Below are positions 8,488 through 17,696 of a stretch of 64,000 nucleotides of DNA, piece after piece. The translations under genes and the position numbers were made by a program. The notes below the pieces were generated by a model, which had not been told where the DNA came from, did no database searches, and saw only the letters and a program-made list of their open reading frames with translations. Numbering within the stretch: position 1 is the stretch's first letter; each line of letters starts with the position of its first letter. This DNA is from Natronorubrum halophilum. GTDB taxonomy: Archaea; Halobacteriota; Halobacteria; Halobacteriales; Natrialbaceae. The DNA is taken from positions 372,001 to 436,000 of the forward strand of contig NZ_QQTY01000001.1 in assembly GCF_003670115.1 (NCBI RefSeq). Direction: 5' to 3'.

Positions 8488-9069
8488 ATGACGCTGAGAG
8501 ATCGACGCGACGTCGAAACGGACGTCTACCAGCCGGCCGAGGACTCACAACTGCTCGCCAAAGTGACTTGCGAGCGCCTCGAGGACGCCGAGAGCGACCG
8601 GGTCGTTCTCGAGGTCGGGACGGGATCGGGGTACGTCGCGGGCAGGATCGGTGACGAGACGGACGCCCGCGTGATCGCCTCGGATCTGAACCCGCACGCG
8701 GTTCGACAGGCTCGAAGCGAGGGGATCGAAACGGTTCGAGCCGATCTGGTCACCCCGTTCGCGGACGGCGCGTTCGACGCCGTCGTGTTCAACCCGCCCT
8801 ACCTTCCGACCGATCCCGACAGCGAGTGGGACGACTGGATGGAACGCGCGCTCTCGGGCGGCGAGGACGGTCGGGCGGTCATCGATCCCTTCCTCTCTCG
8901 CGTCGGTCGCGTGCTCGCGCCCGGCGGCGTCGTCTACTTGCTCGTCAGCAGTCTCACCGGGGTCGAGGAAGTGGTCGAAGAAGCCGGCGAACACGGGTTC
9001 AGCGCCGTCGCCGTGGCTGACGAGTCGTTTCCCTTCGAGACGCTGACGGTGCTCGAGTTGTGTCGGTGA
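8488..9069 (+). CDS. HemK2/Mtq2-type class I methyltransferase
   Basis: This 193-residue protein has the SAM-binding motif VLEVGTGSGYVAG near residue 35-47 and the catalytic NPPY motif (FNPPYLP, about 96-102). This is the signature of HemK-family glutamine methyltransferases. The short form without an N-terminal domain corresponds to archaeal/eukaryotic Mtq2 (HemK2), which methylates the GGQ glutamine of aRF1/eRF1 with a Trm112-like partner. The ATG follows the preceding stop without a gap. A broader substrate range is possible from sequence alone. Confidence 0.85.
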   Translation: MTLRDRRDVETDVYQPAEDSQLLAKVTCERLEDAESDRVVLEVGTGSGYVAGRIGDETDARVIASDLNPHAVRQARSEGIETVRADLVTPFADGAFDAVVFNPPYLPTDPDSEWDDWMERALSGGEDGRAVIDPFLSRVGRVLAPGGVVYLLVSSLTGVEEVVEEAGEHGFSAVAVADESFPFETLTVLELCR

Positions 9070-9194
9070 CCGACGGAACCTGAGGGTGTCGTCGACCGCT
9101 TACGGTTCGCGTCTCGCTGGCTGCGCGTGGAGTACTCCGCCGACTAGCGAGCGATTCTCCAAAACGGAGCAAAACGAGTGGTGTCCGACGCCGA

Positions 9195-10616
9195 TCAGGC
9201 TGGCACGTTCGGAATTACCGTCGCCAGCGCCAGAGTGATGATGAACGCCGTCACCGAGATGATCGTGGTCAGTACCGTCCAGATCTTCAGCGTCTCGGTC
9301 TCCGTGAGGCCGCCGATCTCCTTGATCAGCCAGAAGCCGCTGTCGTTGAACCACGAGCAGATGTTCCCGCCGGCACCGATGACTAACGCGAGGTAGACCG
9401 CGCTCACGCCGAGTTCCGGTACCTGCGGGGCCATGATCCCCGCCGTCGTGATCATCGCGACCGTCGCGGAGCCCTGTGCGATGCGGATCGCCGCCGCGAT
9501 GACCCACGCCGAGACCAGCACGGAGATACCCGCGCCGCCGACGTTGATGAGGTCGACGATGTACACACCGATGCCGGAGGCCGCGAGCAAGGCGCCGAAC
9601 GCGCCGCCGGCGGAGGTGATCGCCGCGATGTGGCCGCCGCTTTTCAGCGCCTCGACGAGTTCGTTGTTCCAGGCGTCCTGATCGAGGTCTCGAACGCGCA
9701 GGAAGGTCAACGCGGCCACCAGCGCCGCCGCGGTGAGCGCGAAGTTCGGATCGCCGATAAAGGCCGCGGCCGGCTGTGCCGCCTCGAGCGCGGCCTCGAA
9801 CGTACCGAGACCGAAGAAGCCCTCGGCGGCCAGATCGAGGAGGTAGTCGAGCGTCGTGTTCGACGCGATGAGGACGACTGCGAGGAGGATCGGCAGCGAG
9901 GCTTCGAAGACGCCCGGCAGCGCCGACGTCTCCCGTTCCGCGAGTTCGCGTGCGTCTTCGGCGGTCGAGCCAACGGTTTCACGGAGCGGGATGTCGTCGA
10001 GTCGGCGGTTGATCCACTTGCCGTAGATGATCCCCGACACGATCGCCGTCGGGATCGCGACGCCCGCACCGATGATCATCGTCCACAGGAGATCGGCACC
10101 GAGCTCGAGCGAAACCGCGAGCGGACCCGGCGTCGGCGGGACGAGAACGTGCGTCGTCGCTGCGCCGGCGCCGATGACCGCGATGTACAGCGCGTAGTCG
10201 CGACCGGTACGGGCCCGCATCGAGCGCGCGAGCGGGGTCAACAGGAAGAATACGTTGTCGAAGAAGACCGGGATCGACAGCGCGGTACTGCTCCCCCACA
10301 GCGCCAGATAGGAGCGCTCCTCGCCGGTCAACGACTGGAACGCTCTAACGATCCGTTCCGCAGCGCCGCTTTCCATCATCGCCTTCCCGATGATGGCGGC
10401 CATGAGGATGGGAATACCGACCCCTTCGAACGTGTCACCCAGACCGACGGCCAGTTCCGACGGGACGTCGCCGAGTGGCACCTCAGCGGTCGCGACACCG
10501 ACGATGAGTCCGGCGATAATAAGACCCAAGACGGCAGGCAATCGTAACCATACGAGTAACGCAATTACAGCAATCAACCCGATTGCGAAGACAATCAAGG
10601 GATTTTCAAACGCCAT
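9195..10616 (-). CDS. GntP family gluconate/carboxylate permease
   Basis: This 473-residue protein has 12-14 hydrophobic segments and the layout of the GntP family, proton symporters for gluconate and related sugar acids. Recognisable parts are a start with FAIGLIAVIALLVWLRLPA, the segment PPTPGPLAVSLELGADL (about 155-171), and the closing part with GGNICSWFNDSGFWLIKE. The last segment is a GntP signature in which a short re-entrant loop is expected. It is transcribed alone, divergently from the methionine synthase pair. The exact substrate is not evident. Confidence 0.9.
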   Translation of the reverse strand: MAFENPLIVFAIGLIAVIALLVWLRLPAVLGLIIAGLIVGVATAEVPLGDVPSELAVGLGDTFEGVGIPILMAAIIGKAMMESGAAERIVRAFQSLTGEERSYLALWGSSTALSIPVFFDNVFFLLTPLARSMRARTGRDYALYIAVIGAGAATTHVLVPPTPGPLAVSLELGADLLWTMIIGAGVAIPTAIVSGIIYGKWINRRLDDIPLRETVGSTAEDARELAERETSALPGVFEASLPILLAVVLIASNTTLDYLLDLAAEGFFGLGTFEAALEAAQPAAAFIGDPNFALTAAALVAALTFLRVRDLDQDAWNNELVEALKSGGHIAAITSAGGAFGALLAASGIGVYIVDLINVGGAGISVLVSAWVIAAAIRIAQGSATVAMITTAGIMAPQVPELGVSAVYLALVIGAGGNICSWFNDSGFWLIKEIGGLTETETLKIWTVLTTIISVTAFIITLALATVIPNVPA

Positions 10617-10637
10617 ACGGGGTCATATTACACCGGG

Positions 10638-10644
10638 CAAATAA
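10638..10644 (-). promoter_or_regulatory. TATA-like box of the GntP gene
   Basis: On the minus strand TTATTTG is centred about 25 bases before the GntP ATG at 10616, inside an AT-rich divergent intergenic region (10617-10865). Confidence 0.45.
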
Positions 10645-10865
10645 CAATTGGTATTCGGAACCGTGTAAATATTTTCTAACTCGCATAAATGGAATAACGT
10701 TACGCGGATAGTCGAACGATGTGCCGAGATGAACTCCGTTTCGAACGAGTAGCGCGGTGGCGAGAACGACCCGGTCGATCGCTCGAGCGGATCGCGGACA
10801 ATTACTGCCACGTATTTGTTGATATGGAAAATATTAAGCGTCGGTATAGCCTACTCTGGCGTACG

Positions 10866-11870
10866 ATGACTGAGTACGTTTCGACCACGCCGGGGCTGTT
10901 TCCGCTCCCGGATTGGGCGAAAGACGATCTCTCGGATCTGAAGGGGCACCAGAAACACGATCTCGTCAGCGGCGACGAGGGTGCGGAGATCTCCTCGGTG
11001 TACGAGGAGGCCCGCGAAGAAGTGATCGAGTCCCAACGGGACGCAGGGCTCGACCGCGTCGTCGAGGGACAACTGCGCTGGGACGATATGCTCGCCCACC
11101 CGCTCGCCGTCCACGACGCCGTCGAAACCCGCGGCATCGTCCGCTACTACGACAACAACAACTTCTACCGAGAGCCCGTCGTCAGCGGCGACCTCGAGTT
11201 CTCCGGTGACGTGGCGAACGAACTCGAGGCCGCAGCCGAACTGACCGGCGACGACGATTTGCAGGCCGTGTTGCCGGGTCCGTACTCGCTGGCCGACCTC
11301 GCGACCGACGAACAGTACGGCGACGAGACCGAGTTCCTCGGAGCGATCGCGGAGTTCCTCGCGGGCGAGGTCGACGCCTTCCCGAGCGTCGAAACGCTGT
11401 TCCTGCTCGAGCCCTCTCTCGTCGAGAACGCACCCGAAGACGGTGTCGACGAGCGCGCGAGCGAGGCGATCGATCGGGTCGCGAGCGCGACCGACGCCGA
11501 CGTCGTCGTCCAGCCCTACTGGGGCGCACTCGAGGAGAAGGTGTACGCCCACCTGCTCGACGCCGACATCGACGCGGTCGGCTTCGACTTCGTGGCGAAT
11601 CAGGACGACAACGTCTACAACATTCAGGAGTACGGCGCGACCGGTGACGTCTCGCTCGGCCTCGCCGACGGCCAGAACACGCTCGTCGAGGATCCCGAGG
11701 CGATCCGCGACCGCGTCGACTGGGTCGAAGACCAGCTTCAGGTGACGGAGTTCGAGACGGTCTACCTGACGACGAACACGGAGACGTTCTACCTGCCGTA
11801 CGCAAAATACCAGGAGAAACTCGAGGTCCTGGCGGAAGCCGCGGACCTCGCGGAGGTGACCGCCGCATGA
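10866..11870 (+). CDS. MetE/UROD-fold protein, partner of methionine synthase, lacking the zinc site
   Basis: This 334-residue protein has the barrel fold of the MetE/uroporphyrinogen decarboxylase superfamily: an early GHQKHDL segment, a glycine-rich LPGPYSLADLA block, and a late strand TVYLTTNTETFYLPY. At the position where catalytic MetE proteins carry the zinc-binding cysteine of an SPDCG-type motif, this protein reads TTNTE, and the upstream HxC ligand pair is also absent. It should not bind the homocysteine-activating zinc itself. It overlaps the next gene by four bases (ATGA), so the two products are probably made in equal amounts and may form a complex. An ATG at 10866 with an upstream AATATTAAG box sets the start. 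Confidence 0.8.
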   Translation: MTEYVSTTPGLFPLPDWAKDDLSDLKGHQKHDLVSGDEGAEISSVYEEAREEVIESQRDAGLDRVVEGQLRWDDMLAHPLAVHDAVETRGIVRYYDNNNFYREPVVSGDLEFSGDVANELEAAAELTGDDDLQAVLPGPYSLADLATDEQYGDETEFLGAIAEFLAGEVDAFPSVETLFLLEPSLVENAPEDGVDERASEAIDRVASATDADVVVQPYWGALEEKVYAHLLDADIDAVGFDFVANQDDNVYNIQEYGATGDVSLGLADGQNTLVEDPEAIRDRVDWVEDQLQVTEFETVYLTTNTETFYLPYAKYQEKLEVLAEAADLAEVTAA

Positions 11871-12943
11871 GCGCGAACGAGAACAAAGACCAGTTCCGAC
11901 CGGAGAATCACGCGAACGACCACTTCCTGCTGACGACCGTGGTCGGCTCCTACCCCAAACCCAAGTGGCTCAACCGCGCGAAGGAACTCTACCAGGACCC
12001 CGATCACGGGTTCGACGAAGACGACTACCAAGAGGCCAAAGACGACGCCTCGAGGCTCATCACGAACGAACACGAACGCGCGGGTCTCGACGTCGTCGTC
12101 GACGGCGAGATGCGACGCAACGAGATGGTCGAGTTCTTCGCCCACCGCATCGAGGGCTACGAGTTCAACGGCCCGGTCAAGGTCTGGGGACACAACTACT
12201 TCGACAAGCCGAGCGTCGTCAGCGAGGTCGAGTACGACGAAAGCTGGCTCGTCGACGAGTACGAGTTCACCGCCGAAGCGAGCGACCGACCGGTCAAGGT
12301 CCCGATCACGGGTCCCTACACGCTGGCCAACTGGTCGTTCAACGAGGCCTACGACGACGACGACGAGCTCACCTTGGAGCTCGCCGACCTCGTCAACGAA
12401 GAGATCGAGAAACTCGTCGACGCCGGCGCGCGCTACATCCAGATCGACGAGCCCGCGCTCGCGACCACGCCGGACGACCACGCGATCGTCGGCGAGGCCT
12501 TAGAGCACATCGTCGCCGACATCGACGACGACGTTCGCATCGGACTGCACGTCTGTTACGGCGACTACTCCCGTATCTACCCCGAAATCCTCGAGTACCC
12601 CGTCGACGAGTTCGACCTGGAACTCGCCAACGGCGACTACGACCAGCTCGACGTCTTCAAAGACCCCGAGTTCACAGCCGATCTCGCACTCGGCGTCACG
12701 GACGTCCACGTCGCCGAGGTCGAATCGGTCGAGCAGATCGAGCAGAACATTCTGAAGGGGCTCGAGGTCGTCCCGCCGGAGCAGTTGGTCGTCTCCCCCG
12801 ACTGCGGCGTGAAACTCCTGCCTCGCGAGGTCGCCTACGGCAAGATGGCGAACATGGTCGAAGCCGCCCGAAACGTCGAGGCGGATCTCGACGCGGGCAA
12901 CATCGACGTCGAACGCGGTGCGCCGACGCCGGCCGACGACTGA
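11867..12943 (+). CDS. Methionine synthase, cobalamin-independent type (MetE catalytic domain)
   Basis: This 358-residue protein corresponds to the catalytic half of MetE. It starts with the TTVVGSYPKPKWL block and carries the zinc ligands expected of homocysteine-activating enzymes: HVCYGDYS (His and Cys near residue 226-228) and SPDCGVKLLPRE (Cys near 309). Full bacterial MetE is about 750 residues with an N-terminal folate-binding half. Here only a core enzyme plus the separate upstream barrel protein is present, as in archaeal 'core' methionine synthases. The methyl donor is therefore uncertain: methyl-folate, methylcobalamin or a corrinoid protein. Confidence 0.88.
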   Translation: MSANENKDQFRPENHANDHFLLTTVVGSYPKPKWLNRAKELYQDPDHGFDEDDYQEAKDDASRLITNEHERAGLDVVVDGEMRRNEMVEFFAHRIEGYEFNGPVKVWGHNYFDKPSVVSEVEYDESWLVDEYEFTAEASDRPVKVPITGPYTLANWSFNEAYDDDDELTLELADLVNEEIEKLVDAGARYIQIDEPALATTPDDHAIVGEALEHIVADIDDDVRIGLHVCYGDYSRIYPEILEYPVDEFDLELANGDYDQLDVFKDPEFTADLALGVTDVHVAEVESVEQIEQNILKGLEVVPPEQLVVSPDCGVKLLPREVAYGKMANMVEAARNVEADLDAGNIDVERGAPTPADD

Positions 12944-13174
12944 GACCGCTCACGGCGTCCGCCGCGTCGTTTTTCGATCCGAAGCCGCTACCAGCCGTCG
13001 CCCCGGTCGTGGATGGATTCCCGAAGCCGTTCCCGTCCGTCGTCCCGCGGCTCGAGGCTGAAAACGAACGAGACGCAGTACCGTTGCTCCGCTGCAACGC
13101 GGACTTCTCACGTAGCATTCTCGAGTTATGTTCTACAACCGTGGTGAATGGGGACACGCGGCAGCGACGCGACC

Positions 13175-13187
13175 GTTACCAGGTAAC
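13175..13187. promoter_or_regulatory. Perfect 13-base palindrome upstream of the nitroreductase gene
   Basis: GTTACC-A-GGTAAC is an exact palindrome ending about 15 bases before the TATA box of the nitroreductase gene. The position suits an operator for a dimeric regulator. The binding protein is unknown, and no second copy was seen in the window. Confidence 0.4.
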
Positions 13188-13202
13188 CCTTCTGTCTAAA
13201 AA

Positions 13203-13210
13203 TGTATATC
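13203..13210 (+). promoter_or_regulatory. TATA box of the nitroreductase gene
   Basis: TGTATATC is centred about 29 bases before the ATG at 13236 and is preceded by a run of A residues; it predicts a leaderless transcript. Confidence 0.5.
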
Positions 13211-13235
13211 TGTCTCGAGGCGAAACCGGGGAGCA

Positions 13236-13856
13236 ATGTCAGAGAACGCGCCGAAGCGAAGGGAACTCCGCGAGGAAGTTGCCGCTCACCGTAGCCCGGA
13301 CCACGACATCGATCCGCTGTTCGTCAACCGCTGGTCGCCGCGCGCGATGACCGGCGAGTCGCTCGACGAGGACGAGTACCTTCCCCTGTTCGAGGCCGCC
13401 CGCTGGGCACCCTCGGCGTACAACAACCAGCACTGGCGGTTCCTGTACGCCACCCGCGAGGACGACGAGTGGGACACGTTCGCCGACCTGCTGCTCGGGG
13501 GCAACGAGGAGTGGGCGACCGACGCCGCCGTCCTCGCCGTTATCGTCTCGAAGACGACGTTCGACCACAACGGCGAACCGGCCCCCGTCCACTCGTTCGA
13601 CACCGGCGCGGGCTGGCAGAACCTCGCCCTCGAGGGGGCGCGCCGCGGACTGGCCGTCCACGGGATGGCCGGCTTCGACTACGAACGCGCGGCCGAGGAA
13701 CTCGACGTTCCCGACGAGTACGCGGTCGAGGCCATGGTCGCGATCGGTGAACGCGCACCGCCCGAAACGCTCCCCGAGGAACTCCAGGAGCGCGAACAGC
13801 CCAGCGACCGGAAGCCGCTCTCGGAGATCATCCACCGGGGCGGCTTCGAGAAGTAG
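13236..13856 (+). CDS. Nitroreductase family FMN-dependent oxidoreductase
   Basis: This 206-residue protein has the nitroreductase fold. The N-terminal FMN-phosphate region reads RWSPRAMTGE with the following AARWAPSAYNNQHWRF block (about 30-70), which corresponds to the family's RRS and APSxxNxQPW motifs. Later come the GAGWQNLALEGARRGL helix and a C-terminal AMVAIGE segment. The family uses NAD(P)H and FMN to reduce nitro compounds, quinones or flavins in the cytoplasm. It is a single-gene unit with its own TATA box and a palindrome upstream. Confidence 0.9.
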   Translation: MSENAPKRRELREEVAAHRSPDHDIDPLFVNRWSPRAMTGESLDEDEYLPLFEAARWAPSAYNNQHWRFLYATREDDEWDTFADLLLGGNEEWATDAAVLAVIVSKTTFDHNGEPAPVHSFDTGAGWQNLALEGARRGLAVHGMAGFDYERAAEELDVPDEYAVEAMVAIGERAPPETLPEELQEREQPSDRKPLSEIIHRGGFEK

Positions 13857-14267
13857 ACCGCTCCGTGCCGGTTCTGGACGATCAGCGCCCGCTCCGTGGG
13901 CCGGTATCCGATCGGTAGTCAGCCCGAACGGCACCATTCCGAGTTCGACCGCTTTTCGTCCGGGACCCACCGGTATGGTCGACCCGCTCTCGAGTGACGC
14001 GCCCCGGGGGCGAACCGATGTGCGTCGGATCGCTCACTGGCTCTCGCTCGATGCGAACCGGTTCGCTTGGCCCGTTCGACCTCCGCCGCGCGGAACGGAC
14101 GAATGCGATCGACCGGGAAAACGAACTGTGATCGGGGTTACACCGGCGAGAGATATTGTTCAGAAAGCTACGTTGTTATTATCGGATGATACGTTGAAGC
14201 TAGCCGACTACTACCGCCGAATAGTTGCCAAATAGTTATCCTAATCCGAGTTGTGATATGTACCTGA
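13857..14267. other. Intergenic region upstream of the GH3 gene, no supported gene
   Basis: This 411-base interval contains an 86-codon open frame from 13975 that lacks protein-like character and was not accepted. From about 14150 the composition becomes AT-rich. AATAGTTATCCTAATC at 14231-14246 is in the right place for a TATA element about 28 bases before the GH3 ATG. A CCGAGTTGTGA stretch at 14246-14256 distantly resembles the CCTGTTGT motif seen before the sugar-uptake genes. Confidence 0.4.
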
Positions 14268-16790
14268 ATGACAGAAGATAATTCACTTGGGTCGGCTGAC
14301 GAAGTCGACGAGTCACGACGGACGTTCATGAAGGCGACCGGTGCAGCGACCGCAGCGACGGCAGCCGGCGTTGGGGTACCGAGCGCGACAGCGGCGGCGA
14401 CCGGGAAAATCCGGGAACTGATCGACGAGATGACCCTCGAGCAGAAGGTCGGTCAGCTGACGCAGGTCGCACTCGGCGAATCGGGGGAAGGATTCGATCC
14501 GAACGACGAGTTCGCGACCCACGACGACGTCGAGACGGTCGGCGAACTGTTCACGGATCTCCACGTCGGCTCGATACTCAACGGCGGCGCCTCGGGGCCG
14601 ACGTTCGACGGGGAGGAGTTCGTCGCGGGATTGAACGGCCTCCAGCAGTTTGTCGTCGAGAACAACGAACCCGGCGTTCCGTTCATCTGGGGCGGCGACG
14701 CCCTCCACGGGAACTGTCTGCTCGACGGCTGTACGAGTTTTCCCCAGCGGCTCAACATGGGCGCGACCCGCGACATCGACCTCGTCGAGCGGGCGGCGAC
14801 CCACACCGGCGAGTCCGTCGCAGCGATGGGCGGTCACTGGAACTTCGGGCCGACGCTCGACATCCTGAGAGACATGCGCTGGGGCCGCTACTTCGAGGGC
14901 CACAGCGAAGACCCGATGTTGTTGGGCGAGATGGGGAGCGCACGGGCACGCGGCTTCGAACGCAACGGTCGCGTCGCCGCGACGGTCAAACACTTCGCCG
15001 GCTACGGGACCCCGAACACCGGAAAGGACCGGGCACACGTTCGAACCTCGATGCGGGACCTCCGGACCAGACAGCTGCCGCCGTATCGGCGCGGTCTCGA
15101 GGAGGCCAAGACGGTGATGGTCAACAGCGGGGCGGTCAACGGCAAACCAGCACACGGCTCTCCCTGGCTGTTGACGACAGTGCTCCGGAAACGCTACGAC
15201 TTCGACGGCGTGGTCCTCACCGATTGGGACGACTTCAAGCGGATGCTCACCAACCACGAGTATCGTCCGGACACCGACGAGGGCTGGCGGCAGGCGGTCA
15301 AAGAAGGGCTGCAGGCCGGCATCGATATGCACATGTGCGGCGGGGAGACCGCGCCGACCGAGTTCATCGACACGACCGTCGATCTTGTCGAGAGCGGCGA
15401 ACTGTCCGAAAAGCGCATCGACGAGTCGGTCCGTCGGGTTCTCGAACTCAAACACGAGGTCGGCCTGTTCGAGCAACCGTACGCGCCGGAAGACGAGATC
15501 GGCGACATCGTCGGCGGCGCGGCGGACGTCTCCGAACGACTCGCCAAGGAGTCGCTGGTCCTGTTGCAAAACGAGGGCGCGCTCCCGCTCGAGGACGACG
15601 GAAACGTGTTACTGACCGGTCCCGGTATCGAGGACGGAACGCCGAACCGGTTCTTGATGCAACACGGCGGCTGGACGCTTGGCTGGCAGGGAGTCGAGGA
15701 CGGGTTCCTGACGGCGGACGGGCCGCGTCCGCGCCAGACGACCATCGAGGGCGCGCTGGCCGACCGTCTCGGCGACCGACTCACGCACGTCCCGACCGAG
15801 TTCGAGCCCGCCGTTTACGAGAGCATCTACGAAAACTTCGACAACGGCTTCTTCGACGTCACCGACGAGCAAGAGGCGGCGGTGCTCGAGGCGGCCGGAA
15901 CCGCCGACGCCGCTGTCGTCGTGCTCGGCGAAGGGCCGCACAACGAGGGCTTCGGCGACCGAGACAGGATGCGATTCCCCGAGTCCCAGCGGGAACTCGT
16001 CGAACTCGTCGACGGGGAAACCGGCGACGACGTTCCCCTCGTGGGCGTGATTCTCGCCGGGAGTCCGCGCGGGACCGCGGAGACGTTCCAGCATCTCGAC
16101 GCCGTCCTCTTCGCCGGACAGCCGGGTAGCGACGCCGGCGTCGCGATCGCGGATACCCTCTTCGGCGACTACAACCCCTCGGGAAAGCTGCCGTTCACCT
16201 GGGAGGGGAACGTCGGTCACGTTCCCCAGTTCTACGACGACTACCCGCCGCGTCAGTCCGTGGACGCGAGCGCGGGGACCGTCCAGTTCGAATTCGGACA
16301 CGGCCTCTCTTACACCGACTGGGAGTACTCGGAGCTGTCGCTGTCGCCCGACTCGGTGAAAGATCCCGCGACGAACCCCACGGTTACCGCTCGAGTGACC
16401 GTCGAAAACACGGGCCGGATGGCCGGCGACCACATCGTCGAGGTGTACAACACGGAGTTCTACGGCTCGGTACTCCAGCCCCACCGCCGACTGATGGGAT
16501 TCGAACGGGTCCACGTCGAAGCCGGCGGGAGCGAGCGCGTCACGATCGATCTCGACCTCTCCACGCTCGAGGTCGTCCCGGGCGACGTCCCCGGCTGGCG
16601 GCCGAAAGTCGTCGAGGCGGGCGAGTACGAGTGTTCCGTCGGCGTGGAGTCGACGACGCTGACCGTCGCAAAGACGGCCTCGATCACCGATCCCGAACCG
16701 GCACCCGGCCGCTACGACATCAACGACGACGGCCGCGAGGACTTCGCGGACGTGATGGCGCTCCACCGGCGGCTGAAACGCCGGCGCTGA
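14268..16790 (+). CDS. Exported glycoside hydrolase family 3 enzyme (beta-glucosidase/xylosidase type)
   Basis: This 840-residue GH3 enzyme begins with a Tat signal (SRRTFMKATG, twin arginines at 17-18, ending near SATAAA). The N-terminal barrel includes TVKHFAGYG and the nucleophile motif VVLTDWDDF near residue 320. The alpha/beta sandwich contains a likely acid/base region, GEGPHNEGFGDRDRMRF, near 555-570. A C-terminal fibronectin-III-like domain follows. The last 25 residues (DINDDGREDFADVMALHRRL) resemble one dockerin-like calcium-binding repeat. It should release monosaccharides from beta-glycosides outside the membrane, feeding the ABC importer encoded downstream. Specificity for glucose or xylose is not decidable from sequence. 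Confidence 0.93.
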   Translation: MTEDNSLGSADEVDESRRTFMKATGAATAATAAGVGVPSATAAATGKIRELIDEMTLEQKVGQLTQVALGESGEGFDPNDEFATHDDVETVGELFTDLHVGSILNGGASGPTFDGEEFVAGLNGLQQFVVENNEPGVPFIWGGDALHGNCLLDGCTSFPQRLNMGATRDIDLVERAATHTGESVAAMGGHWNFGPTLDILRDMRWGRYFEGHSEDPMLLGEMGSARARGFERNGRVAATVKHFAGYGTPNTGKDRAHVRTSMRDLRTRQLPPYRRGLEEAKTVMVNSGAVNGKPAHGSPWLLTTVLRKRYDFDGVVLTDWDDFKRMLTNHEYRPDTDEGWRQAVKEGLQAGIDMHMCGGETAPTEFIDTTVDLVESGELSEKRIDESVRRVLELKHEVGLFEQPYAPEDEIGDIVGGAADVSERLAKESLVLLQNEGALPLEDDGNVLLTGPGIEDGTPNRFLMQHGGWTLGWQGVEDGFLTADGPRPRQTTIEGALADRLGDRLTHVPTEFEPAVYESIYENFDNGFFDVTDEQEAAVLEAAGTADAAVVVLGEGPHNEGFGDRDRMRFPESQRELVELVDGETGDDVPLVGVILAGSPRGTAETFQHLDAVLFAGQPGSDAGVAIADTLFGDYNPSGKLPFTWEGNVGHVPQFYDDYPPRQSVDASAGTVQFEFGHGLSYTDWEYSELSLSPDSVKDPATNPTVTARVTVENTGRMAGDHIVEVYNTEFYGSVLQPHRRLMGFERVHVEAGGSERVTIDLDLSTLEVVPGDVPGWRPKVVEAGEYECSVGVESTTLTVAKTASITDPEPAPGRYDINDDGREDFADVMALHRRLKRRR

Positions 16791-16802
16791 CCGACACGAC
16801 GG

Positions 16803-17645
16803 TCAGCGCTCGCTCTCGTCGGCGTCGAAGGTGAAAAAGCGCTCGTTGCAGGCGGAACAGACCAGTTTCTTCGGCGGCGTCCTCCCGATCGGAGTCACCT
16901 CGCCACAGCAACTCGAGCGAGAGACGGTCACCGGGCCGTCACAGAGCGGACACCGCTCGAGGAGCGAACGCAGCGGCCGTCCGGCGGCGCGGCGGATCGC
17001 GGGAGAATCGACGCGGCCCTCGAGGGCGCGGGTCGCGGCGAGTTCGGCGACGGCGACTCCGCGCGGGAGCGTTACCAGCGCATCGCCACCGTCCAAAACG
17101 AGGACGGAGCGCCCCCAGTTCCGGCGCGTTCGCGCGTCGACCGACGAGTCGGTCCGCCGGTCGGCGATTCGCTCCAGCGTCGCGAGATCGGCCTCGCGAA
17201 GGGTCCGCATCTCCCGGTGCCACTCCTCGCGAAAGTCGCGCTCGAGGACGATTTCGTCGCCGTCGACTGCAATAGCGCCGGCCTCGAGGAGTTCGGAAAG
17301 GACGGTTTCACCGGTCGGGACGGCCGGGTCGGCGCCGTCGGCTGTACTACCGACGTTCGAGAGCGACCCCGTCCCGGCGTCCGGCCTGCCGTGGTCGAAC
17401 GGGTCGATCGGGAGCGTCCCGACGAGGGTGGGCGCGAACCGCGGCGTGTACGGAACGACGTATCCGCGGAGTGCGATCGCGACGGTGCCGGCGAGCGCGA
17501 CCACCCCGGCGGTGAGTCGCCGACCGAGTATCGCCAGCCCGCCGACGAGAACCGCGAGCGCGATGCTGTTGGTGATCGTACACGGCCAACAGCGATTCTC
17601 GCCGGTGTATTCGGGTCGTCGGATGCGGTCGAGTGGATCGGTCAT
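16803..17645 (-). CDS. Membrane protein with C-terminal zinc-ribbon-like cysteines, unknown function
   Basis: I do not recognise a named family in this 280-residue protein. A CWPC pair at residues 19-22 precedes two hydrophobic segments (about 24-65), suggesting a membrane hairpin. The middle is soluble and acidic. The end carries CPLC, SCC and CSAC groups (about 231-270), enough for one or two zinc-binding knuckles. It converges on the GH3 gene with a 12-base gap and is divergent from the TrmB gene, sharing the interval with the operator at 17697. Confidence 0.75.
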   Translation of the reverse strand: MTDPLDRIRRPEYTGENRCWPCTITNSIALAVLVGGLAILGRRLTAGVVALAGTVAIALRGYVVPYTPRFAPTLVGTLPIDPFDHGRPDAGTGSLSNVGSTADGADPAVPTGETVLSELLEAGAIAVDGDEIVLERDFREEWHREMRTLREADLATLERIADRRTDSSVDARTRRNWGRSVLVLDGGDALVTLPRGVAVAELAATRALEGRVDSPAIRRAAGRPLRSLLERCPLCDGPVTVSRSSCCGEVTPIGRTPPKKLVCSACNERFFTFDADESER

Positions 17646-17696
17646 ATGCCGTGCGTTTCGATCGGATCGCCTTCAGTCTACTGCGTTAGCAAGGTT

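Noticed and set aside
13975-14235. 86-codon open frame before the GH3 gene
   Set aside because: Composition is not protein-like, no promoter is placed for it, and its end runs through the AT-rich promoter region of the GH3 gene.
14246-14256. Possible fourth TrmB-like site (CCGAGTTGTGA) before the GH3 gene
   Set aside because: It differs from the consensus core by an inserted base pair and lacks the TAACTAC flank, so it is too weak to call.
15609-16766. Long open frames on the minus strand across the GH3 gene (also 14313-15569)
   Set aside because: They lie opposite a clear GH3 gene, are rich in Arg, Val and Gly without domain patterns, and reflect high-GC third-position bias.
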